From GCA-2687515 sp002687515 (lineage in GTDB: Bacteria > Pseudomonadota > Alphaproteobacteria > Rhodospirillales > UBA2165), in assembly GCA_030745835.1 (NCBI GenBank), contig JASLNU010000051.1, positions 1-11,728 on the forward strand: 11,728 nucleotides of DNA, given 5' to 3'. Below are positions 6,403-11,728 of this stretch, piece after piece (within the stretch, counting starts at the first letter, position 1; each line of letters opens with the position of its first letter). Position numbers and translations under genes: made by a program. The notes below the pieces were generated by a model. The model saw only the letters and a list, made by a program, of their open reading frames with translations. It was not told the origin of the DNA and ran no database searches.

Positions 6403-8049
6403 GTGACCCGGTTCGACAAATATTCGCCTTGGCTTTGGGGCCTGATCTGGCTCGCACTGGTCACGGCCGCGCTGATCTTGCGGCCGCTGCTTCCGGTCGA
6501 CGAGACCCGCTATGTCAGCGTTGCCTGGGAAATGTGGCTGAACGGGAATTATCTTGTCCCGCACCTCAACGACGCGGCCTACAGCCATAAGCCGCCGCTG
6601 TTGTTTTGGCTGATCAATGCCGGATGGGCGGCTTTCGGTATCAATGAATGGACGCCACGCCTGATCGCGCCGCTGTTCGGTCTCGGCGCCCTGTTTCTGA
6701 CATCGCGATTGGCCAAGCGGCTTTGGCCGCTGAGCAACGCCCATCTGCTGGCGCCGCTTCTCCTGCTGGGCACCTACTATTGGGGCCTTTACACGACACT
6801 TACGATGTTCGACCTGATGATTGCATTCTGGGCGCTGGCTGGTATCCACGGCCTGATCGACGCCTGGCGGGGCCGGGGCTTGCGCGGCTGGATCCTGTTC
6901 GGCGTGGCGGTCGGATTGGGCGTTCTCAGCAAGGGACCGGTGATCCTCCTCTATCTGCTGCCGGCGGCAATTTTCGCGCCCTATTGGGCGGTTGGCGGAC
7001 CCCGGCTGCAAATTGGAAGATGGTATTCGGGATCGGGCCTCGGTCTAATCCTCGGCGCCGCCATCGCCCTCGGCTGGGCAGTGCCGGCCGGGATTGCCGG
7101 CGGCGATGATTATCGCGATGCCATATTCTGGGGGCAATCGGCGGGACGGGTGGTCGCCTCCTTTGCTCATCAACAGCCTTTCTGGTGGTATCTGGCGATC
7201 CTGCCCGGCCTTTTGCTGCCGTGGATTATCTGGCCGAGCCTGGTGAAAGCCGTTTGGCGGTCTTTTCGCGGCGCCGGCCGGCCCGAAACTCGGCAACCGG
7301 ACGCCGGCATGCGCCTGGCCGGGGTTTGGGTCTTGGTTGCGTTGGTCCTGTTATCGGCCATCAGCGGCAAGCGGCCACACTACCTTTTGCCGGTTTTCCC
7401 GGCCATCGCGATCGCCGGCGCGGCATTGGCCGCGCGCCTCGCCGACGGCGATTTGCTCGGGCGCCGGATCGACATGGCGCCGGTGGCGGCAATTACCGCG
7501 ATGCTCGGCTTTGTGGTTCTGGCGGCGCCCGAAATCGGCGCCCGTTTCGGGGCCGGCGATCTCACCAACGATGTTCCGGTATTTTGGTCGCTGCCGCTGC
7601 TGGCCGCCGCCGGCTTACTGATGATCGTTCCGCCGGCCGGCGCCCAGGCGCGTATCCTGGCGGTCGGCGCGCTCAGCGCCCTGTTGATCGTCTCGGTGCA
7701 AGGAATTGCCGAGCCCCGGCTCAGTGCGGCCTACGACCTTGGCCCCCTGGCCAAACGCCTGGCCGAGGCGCAAAGCAAGGGCTACACCATCGCCAATTAC
7801 GGAAAATATCATGGCCAGTTCAATTTCCTCGGCCGCCTGACCAAACCGCTGGTCGAAACCGGCGACGGTGAAATCAAACAATTCTTGAAGGATACGCCGA
7901 AGGCAAAAATCGTCTCCTACCATGACCGGATCAAAAAAGACCGGGTCCCCGATTATGTGCAAAGTTTCCGCAACCGGCTGATCGCCGTGTGGGACGGCAA
8001 GGCGGTTTTGAAGGATCCCGGGGTCGCCAGGCGCAACTCCACGCCTTAG
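6403..8049 (+). CDS. ArnT/PMT-family membrane glycosyltransferase
   Basis: A 548-residue integral membrane protein related to ArnT and the protein O-mannosyltransferase superfamily (GT-C fold). These enzymes move a sugar from a polyprenyl-phosphate donor to an acceptor on the periplasmic side of the inner membrane. The first periplasmic loop holds the acidic motif VDETRY (32-37), and SHKPPLLFWL (61-70) follows, as is typical. HQQPFWWYL (256-264) and SGKRPHYLLPVFPAIAI (321-337) are also family hallmarks. I count roughly 12-13 hydrophobic segments between residues 13 and 432, followed by a soluble C-terminal domain (about 440-548). In ArnT the acceptor is lipid A, but the sugar and acceptor here cannot be told. 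The start is GTG 6403 with no clear Shine-Dalgarno; no ATG lies upstream of the DETRY motif. It follows the GGDEF/EAL gene after 52 nt, but its much higher G+C suggests a different history. Its stop faces the hda stop 15 nt away. Confidence 0.88.
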   Translation: MTRFDKYSPWLWGLIWLALVTAALILRPLLPVDETRYVSVAWEMWLNGNYLVPHLNDAAYSHKPPLLFWLINAGWAAFGINEWTPRLIAPLFGLGALFLTSRLAKRLWPLSNAHLLAPLLLLGTYYWGLYTTLTMFDLMIAFWALAGIHGLIDAWRGRGLRGWILFGVAVGLGVLSKGPVILLYLLPAAIFAPYWAVGGPRLQIGRWYSGSGLGLILGAAIALGWAVPAGIAGGDDYRDAIFWGQSAGRVVASFAHQQPFWWYLAILPGLLLPWIIWPSLVKAVWRSFRGAGRPETRQPDAGMRLAGVWVLVALVLLSAISGKRPHYLLPVFPAIAIAGAALAARLADGDLLGRRIDMAPVAAITAMLGFVVLAAPEIGARFGAGDLTNDVPVFWSLPLLAAAGLLMIVPPAGAQARILAVGALSALLIVSVQGIAEPRLSAAYDLGPLAKRLAEAQSKGYTIANYGKYHGQFNFLGRLTKPLVETGDGEIKQFLKDTPKAKIVSYHDRIKKDRVPDYVQSFRNRLIAVWDGKAVLKDPGVARRNSTP

Positions 8050-8064
8050 CGCAAAACCAGCGGA

Positions 8065-8733
8065 TTAGGTTTCGGACAAAACATCGCGCACGAAGGGCAC
8101 GGTGATATCCCGGCGCCGCGACAGAGCCGCCCGGTCGATCCGATCGACCAAGCCGCGCGCCGTATCCAGGGACCTTTCGATCCTCTGCACCAGGTAATCG
8201 ATCACCGCCGCATCGATCTTCAATTGCCGGTCCGAAAACAGCTTGAACAGCACCCCCTTGATCAATTCGTCGTCGGGCAGACCGATGGCGCAGGCGGGCG
8301 CGCCGAGCAGGCGCGATGCCAGATCGGGCAGCGCCGGATTCCAGATTTTCGGCGGCCTGGACGCGGTCAGCAGCAATTGCCCGCCGGCCGCCGATACCGC
8401 GTTGTAGACATGCAGGAGCGTTTCTTCGGCGAAACCGCTGTCGGCGTCATCGGCCGTGTAGGCGGCGGCCCCTGCTCCGATGCGCGACAACAGCGCCTCC
8501 TCGCTTTCCGCCCCGCTTAGGGACAGCGCATCGACGCGCGCCGAAAACACTTGCGTCAAATGGGTTTTTCCACAGCCCGCCGGCCCATAAATGATCAGCG
8601 CCGGCGCCGGCCAGTCGGGCCAGCCGTCGAGCCAGGCGATAGCCTCGCGGTTACAGGCGGAGACCAGGAAATCGTCCCCTGACAACGCCGGACGGTGATC
8701 GAAGGTAAAGCTAAGCTGGCCGCGCCCGTTCAC
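8065..8733 (-). CDS. hdaA: DnaA regulatory inactivator Hda (HdaA)
   Basis: A 222-residue single-domain AAA+ protein related to the ATPase domain of DnaA. With the DNA-loaded sliding clamp, Hda stimulates hydrolysis of DnaA-ATP and so prevents re-initiation of replication. The N-terminus has QLSFTF (6-11), a match to the beta-clamp binding motif of the QL(S/P)LxF kind. Walker A is GPAGCGKTH (50-58), a Walker B-like acidic pair sits in YTADDAD (92-98), sensor I is near LLLTASRPP (120-128), and DLASRLLGA (137-145) carries the likely arginine finger R141. TARGLVDRID (191-200) is the sensor II region with R193. There is no DnaA-like DNA-binding domain IV, which separates it from DnaA itself. The start is GTG 8731-8733; its G is shared with the TAG stop of the upstream permease gene (TAGTG), so translation is probably coupled. 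Confidence 0.92.
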   Translation of the reverse strand: MNGRGQLSFTFDHRPALSGDDFLVSACNREAIAWLDGWPDWPAPALIIYGPAGCGKTHLTQVFSARVDALSLSGAESEEALLSRIGAGAAAYTADDADSGFAEETLLHVYNAVSAAGGQLLLTASRPPKIWNPALPDLASRLLGAPACAIGLPDDELIKGVLFKLFSDRQLKIDAAVIDYLVQRIERSLDTARGLVDRIDRAALSRRRDITVPFVRDVLSET

Positions 8734-9824
8734 TAATTTTCGCCGCCATCTTCGGCTTCGGCTTCGTTTTTCACGCCCTTGTAAAGCGCGCTTTCAAGAT
8801 ATCGGTCGAGCGAAAACCGGATGACCACGCCGATCGTCGCCGCCACCGGAATGGCCAGCAGAATTCCCGTGAACCCGAAGAGAGCGCCCCCCACCATAAG
8901 TGCGAAGATAACCCAAACCGCATGCAGCCGGACCTTGTCGCCGACGAATTTCGGCGTGAGAAAAATGGATTCGATCAACTGGCCAACAGCGAACACCAAC
9001 AAGACCAGCGCCACCGGCTGCCAGGCAGCGAACTGCACCACGGCAATGGCCACGGCGACCGCCATGCCGATCAACATGCCAAAATAGGGAATGAACGATA
9101 TCAGGCCGGTCGCGATCCCGACCAAAAGTCCGAAATCCAGGCCGACCAGGGTCAAGCCGATGCCATAGATGGCGGCCAGGAACAGCCCGACCGTCATCTG
9201 CCCGCGCACAAAACCGGCGATGGCTCTATCGATATCGCTGAAAATAGTACGGATCGCGGGCGCGAACTGGCGCGGCAGCCAGCCATCGATGCGGCCGACG
9301 ATTCGATCCCAATCGCGCAGCAGGTAAAAACTGACGACCGGCGTGATCACGATCAGGGAAATTGCGTTGAACAACGCCAAACCGCCCTGCCAGATGCCGC
9401 CCAGAACCCGGATCAACCATGCCGCCGCCGCGCTCCCGAACGATTTGGAGGTGGCACCAAAATCGTCGAGCGGCCGGTCTGGGAATTTTTCCTGAAGGGT
9501 CTCTTTGAGCGGTTCCAGCCAAAGCGTGACGGCGTCAATGATCGCCGGGACTTTACCGAAAAACCCGATTATCTGTTGTTGCAGCAGGGGCGCGATCAGG
9601 ATCACCAGCGCCACCACCACGGCAAAGAATATGATGCTGATGGCGAGCGTGGCGATCAGCCTCGAGGCCCCTTGTTTTTCGATCCAATCGACAATCGGGT
9701 CGAGGAAATAGGCGACGGCGAATCCGGCAATGAACGGGAACAGAACGCCACCGACCAGGAATAGCAGCGCAACGGCAACGGCGAGAACGGCCGCCCAAAT
9801 CCAGAATTGGCGTTCCCGGCTCAC
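8733..9824 (-). CDS. PerM / AI-2E family membrane transporter
   Basis: A 363-residue inner-membrane protein of the AI-2E exporter (formerly UPF0118, PerM/TqsA) family. It has about eight hydrophobic segments: roughly 8-30, 28-45, 56-82, 148-168, 205-230, 232-262, 268-290 and 300-338. A soluble loop rich in charged and amphipathic sequence (about 85-145) sits after the third, as usual in the family. Recognisable motifs are YLLRDWDRI (167-175), FVRGQM (205-210), FIPYFGMLIG (244-253) and LTPKFVGDKVRLH (289-301). Some members export autoinducer-2, others act as ion antiporters, so the substrate is not determined. The start is GTG 9822-9824, overlapping the TGA stop of the CDP-alcohol phosphotransferase gene in the sequence GTGA. 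Its own stop overlaps the hda start by one base. The C-terminus is acidic (NEAEAEDGGEN). I recall finding this family directly before hda in Rhodospirillales. Confidence 0.9.
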   Translation of the reverse strand: MSRERQFWIWAAVLAVAVALLFLVGGVLFPFIAGFAVAYFLDPIVDWIEKQGASRLIATLAISIIFFAVVVALVILIAPLLQQQIIGFFGKVPAIIDAVTLWLEPLKETLQEKFPDRPLDDFGATSKSFGSAAAAWLIRVLGGIWQGGLALFNAISLIVITPVVSFYLLRDWDRIVGRIDGWLPRQFAPAIRTIFSDIDRAIAGFVRGQMTVGLFLAAIYGIGLTLVGLDFGLLVGIATGLISFIPYFGMLIGMAVAVAIAVVQFAAWQPVALVLLVFAVGQLIESIFLTPKFVGDKVRLHAVWVIFALMVGGALFGFTGILLAIPVAATIGVVIRFSLDRYLESALYKGVKNEAEAEDGGEN

Positions 9825-10387
9825 TCACCCGGTTCCAGCGCGGTCGCGCGCCGGCCCCATATGATTACATAGGCGGCGCCGGACCAGATCGTGGTTACGG
9901 CAACCGCGTAGGCGGCGAGGTGAAGCTCCGCCACCGCCGGAACCGCAAATCCGGCGGATCCCATCACCCCCATCGCCAGGAGAAACTGGAATGTCGTATT
10001 GATTTTGCTGCTGAGCAGCGGATGCATGGTCAGGTCCTGGTATAGAAACTGGTAGACAAAGGCGCCGATCACGATCAGGGCATCGCGAAACACCACCAGG
10101 ATAACCAGCCAGTTTTCCAAAAAACCGGCGCTGCCGAGGGTTACGAACACGCTGACCAAAAGGGCCTTGTCGGCGATCGGATCCAGGAAGCCGCCGATTT
10201 CGGAACGCAAATCAAAGCGTTTGGCGATATAGCCGTCGAGCGCATCACTTATGCCGGCGGCGACGAAGACCCAAAATGCGGCCAGCATCGAACCGTTCAA
10301 GACCAGCCAGACCGTGAATGGGATCGAAATCAACCGCGCCAGGCTGATAAGATTGGGAATGTTTAATTTCAACGTCTCGTAATTCAA
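9821..10387 (-). CDS. CDP-alcohol phosphatidyltransferase family protein (PgsA-like)
   Basis: A small inner-membrane enzyme that transfers a phosphatidyl group from CDP-diacylglycerol to an alcohol, as in phosphatidylglycerophosphate or cardiolipin synthesis. The family motif DxxDGxxAR...GxxxDxxxD is present as DALDGYIAKRF followed by GGFLDPIADK, with all four aspartates. One change is seen: the usual arginine of the AR pair is lysine, with another arginine right after it. About five to six hydrophobic segments follow the expected pattern. The acceptor alcohol (glycerol-3-phosphate or another) cannot be decided. The frame is open from a GTG at 10405 (194 residues), but that codon has no Shine-Dalgarno. 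A TTG at 10385-10387 lies 7 nt after GGAG (10395-10398) and starts closer to the conserved LNIPNLISLARL, so I take it (188 residues). The gene lies 23-41 nt downstream of DUF2066 and overlaps the permease gene by 4 nt. Confidence 0.88.
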   Translation of the reverse strand: MNYETLKLNIPNLISLARLISIPFTVWLVLNGSMLAAFWVFVAAGISDALDGYIAKRFDLRSEIGGFLDPIADKALLVSVFVTLGSAGFLENWLVILVVFRDALIVIGAFVYQFLYQDLTMHPLLSSKINTTFQFLLAMGVMGSAGFAVPAVAELHLAAYAVAVTTIWSGAAYVIIWGRRATALEPGE

Positions 10388-10394
10388 AATCGTA

Positions 10395-10398
10395 CTCC
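10395..10398 (-). promoter_or_regulatory. Ribosome binding site deciding a TTG start
   Basis: GGAG on the minus strand is 7 nt upstream of the TTG codon at 10385-10387. The longer GTG start at 10405 has only a pyrimidine-rich, Shine-Dalgarno-free sequence before it. This favours the shorter form of the CDP-alcohol phosphotransferase, although the GTG cannot be excluded. Confidence 0.45.
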
Positions 10399-10428
10399 GC
10401 TTCACGTGTTACAGGTCGGACCATTCAC

Positions 10429-11583
10429 CTATCGCTGCCGCCCCTTTTTAACCAAGCCCAGGGACCAGCTCCCCTCTTCCTCCCGCAACTTCAGATCGGC
10501 TTGGCTGAGGGCCAGCTTTAGCTGATGCGGATCACCCAGGTAAAACAAATTAATACGCGCTTCATTGCGCGACAAAAGAATTAAATCCACCCTTTCGATG
10601 ACGGCGACTTTTTTTAATCGTCTTTGCGCCTCGACCCAATCGGAAAGTCCGGTGATCGGCAAGGCCGCGGCAAGCACCGCGCTCTGCTCGAATTGCAGTA
10701 GATTGTCCAGCTTCCATCGGTCCTCGATCAAACCGATCGCCTCCGATGCGCCGCGCGCCAGCATCGATTTGATGGTTTCGCCCTTACCGGCGCGCACCGT
10801 AAAGGCGAGCAATTGCTGCCGTTCCGCCGAGCCATGTGTTTCGGCAACGATATTAATCGCCGGCGTGCCGCGGTTGGTCGCGGTCAAGACGGCGTGCGCC
10901 ACAATCACCGCCGAGACGCCGTAGTTCTTGGCAATCGACGTGATCCGCGGCAGATCCCCGCGAATCGCCAATTCGCCGCCGCCAAGCGCCCGGATATCCC
11001 CGAGGTCGCCGCGCGGCAGCCGCATCGGCACCAGACCATCGGCAAATTCGGCGGCCGCGAAGGCGTCGCGCCAAATATTTGAATCGTCCCAAAGCGCAAC
11101 CGCGCCGCCAGCTTCATACACCGGCAGGACCAACACGGGCTTGCTGCGCGTTTCGGCGAACTCGACCGCCAGATCGCGCAGGAAATCGCGCACCCGGGCC
11201 GGCTTGAAGCGAAAGGTCAACTTGGCGAGATACCGGATTTGCGAATTTTTTTCGTCGGCCACCTGGATATCCTGGACCAGCGCCGATATCTCCTCGGCCC
11301 CGGCATCGCCGATGCGGCCATGATCGGCGCGTACCGTCAAGCGCTTGAACAACCGTTCGAAGGCACGGCGCTCGCCATTGGCCAGCGCCTTCTTGCGCGC
11401 CGCCGCCGCCGATTCGGCGACCTCGTCGACCGGCACGCCGGAAACGGTGAATACGTCGAAGGATTGCGCCGCCGCCGGGCCGCCGCCGGCCGCCCAGGTC
11501 AGGAGCAGCCATAGGATCGCCGCAACCCCTGAAAAAGCGATGTTCTCAAAGGTGCCGAGGGCAGATAACCGGCTTCGCCGCAT
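10429..11583 (-). CDS. DUF2066 domain-containing exported protein
   Basis: A 384-residue protein with an N-terminal signal peptide or anchor: a basic start (MRRSRLS), a hydrophobic stretch (GVAAILWLLLTWAAGG) and a likely cleavage site near AAAQ|SFDVF. The mature part opens with FTVSGVPVDEVAESAAAA and RKKALANGERRAFERLFKRL, which is the characteristic beginning of DUF2066 proteins; their biochemical role is unknown. It is probably periplasmic. The start is ATG 11581-11583, preceded by TAGGATA. The frame stays open upstream to a TTG at 11680-11682, but the extra 33 residues are proline/arginine-rich, would bury the signal peptide and lie in a repeat region, so the shorter form is preferred. It is the first gene of the DUF2066, CDP-alcohol phosphotransferase, permease, hda string and is probably its transcription start side. 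A run of seven A (10609-10615) encodes K357-K358 in the long numbering. Confidence 0.82.
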   Translation of the reverse strand: MRRSRLSALGTFENIAFSGVAAILWLLLTWAAGGGPAAAQSFDVFTVSGVPVDEVAESAAAARKKALANGERRAFERLFKRLTVRADHGRIGDAGAEEISALVQDIQVADEKNSQIRYLAKLTFRFKPARVRDFLRDLAVEFAETRSKPVLVLPVYEAGGAVALWDDSNIWRDAFAAAEFADGLVPMRLPRGDLGDIRALGGGELAIRGDLPRITSIAKNYGVSAVIVAHAVLTATNRGTPAINIVAETHGSAERQQLLAFTVRAGKGETIKSMLARGASEAIGLIEDRWKLDNLLQFEQSAVLAAALPITGLSDWVEAQRRLKKVAVIERVDLILLSRNEARINLFYLGDPHQLKLALSQADLKLREEEGSWSLGLVKKGRQR

Positions 11584-11623
11584 TATCCTAGTACGCCCCA
11601 GCGTAAATCCCGACCCCCTACGA

Positions 11624-11717
11624 TCGCTTTTCCCGTTTCCTCGGTAGGAGGGAAGCCGCGGGCGATGCGGGCCCATCGGCAAGGCTTGCCGACGCCCCGA
11701 GGGGACGGGAAAAGCGA
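11624..11717. repeat. Nested imperfect inverted repeat (94 bp) upstream of the DUF2066 gene
   Basis: Outer arms 11624-11644 and 11697-11717 pair over 21 bases with two mismatches in the middle. Inside lie a 17-base perfect palindrome at 11676-11692 (TCGGCAAG, centre G, CTTGCCGA) and a shorter stem, CGATG (11663-11667) with CATCG (11674-11678), which overlaps the palindrome and so would be an alternative pairing. The whole could fold as a branched RNA on either strand, or be a small intergenic palindromic element. No T run follows on either strand, so it is not a standard terminator. It lies 40 nt upstream of the DUF2066 ATG and near the right edge. A GGAG close to the edge (11721-11724) might be the ribosome binding site of a plus-strand gene outside the window. 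Confidence 0.6.
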
Positions 11718-11728
11718 CCCGGAGGGCG

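Noticed and set aside
6361..7011. A 216-codon minus-strand open frame and a 153-codon plus-strand frame over the glycosyltransferase
   Set aside because: Both lie over conserved ArnT-type motifs in the true frame and lack any domain of their own.
8050..8064. A bidirectional terminator between the glycosyltransferase and hda
   Set aside because: The gap is only 15 nt and no stem with a T run is visible there or in the adjacent gene ends.
8922..9764. A 280-codon plus-strand open frame antisense to perM
   Set aside because: Highly charged Q/D/R-rich translation typical of an antisense shadow; the minus strand has a clear membrane protein.
10609..10615. Seven-A run on the minus strand (TTA AAA AAA GTC) as a programmed frameshift site in DUF2066
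   Set aside because: No stimulatory stem or upstream Shine-Dalgarno-like element is evident, and the protein continues normally in the zero frame to the expected end.

Overview
The window looks like the chromosome of an alphaproteobacterium, most likely of Rhodospirillales type. The support is an Hda-type DnaA regulator with a clamp-binding N-terminus, a DUF2066 / CDP-alcohol phosphotransferase / PerM / Hda gene string that I recall from that group, protein-level similarity, and a moderately high G+C content. No RNA gene, CRISPR array, prophage or complete insertion sequence is visible. Most of the window is housekeeping and signalling genes. The unusual material lies in the gaps between genes.

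Left part (1-2669), minus strand. ppk1 (polyphosphate kinase) reads leftward. A 23-bp perfect inverted repeat (112-134 and 361-383) encloses a MITE-like segment with no transposase. Its right end falls exactly on the ppk1 stop codon. If the TA dinucleotides near both ends are a target duplication, removing the segment leaves the stop codon intact and puts ppk1 about 44 nt from the start of a possible next minus-strand gene, of which only 23 codons are visible. The ppk1 upstream region is AT-rich. It carries two abutting 11-bp direct repeats and a 19-bp perfect palindrome close to the start codon.

Middle part (2670-8049), plus strand. Three genes run divergently from ppk1: a SixA-type histidine phosphatase, a 996-residue sensor with PAS, LOV-like PAS, GAF, PAS, GGDEF and EAL domains (c-di-GMP turnover), and an ArnT/PMT-type membrane glycosyltransferase. 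They are separated by 159 and 52 nt, so they may or may not be one transcript. The glycosyltransferase appears clearly richer in G+C than the GGDEF/EAL gene.

Right part (8065-11583), minus strand. A tight string reads leftward: DUF2066 exported protein, CDP-alcohol phosphatidyltransferase, PerM/AI-2E family permease, Hda. The last three overlap by 4 nt and 1 nt, so translational coupling is likely. This string couples envelope functions (phospholipid head-group synthesis, a permease, an exported protein) to a regulator of DnaA. It meets the glycosyltransferase tail to tail with only 15 nt between them. Upstream of DUF2066, at the window edge, is a nested inverted repeat (11624-11717) that could fold as a structured leader or be a small repeat element.

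Almost all genes here begin with GTG or TTG rather than ATG. No factor-independent terminator (stem followed by a T run) was found. No clearly undescribed multi-gene system is evident. The best leads are the element at the ppk1 stop codon, the repeat pair in the ppk1 upstream region and the structured repeat at the right edge.
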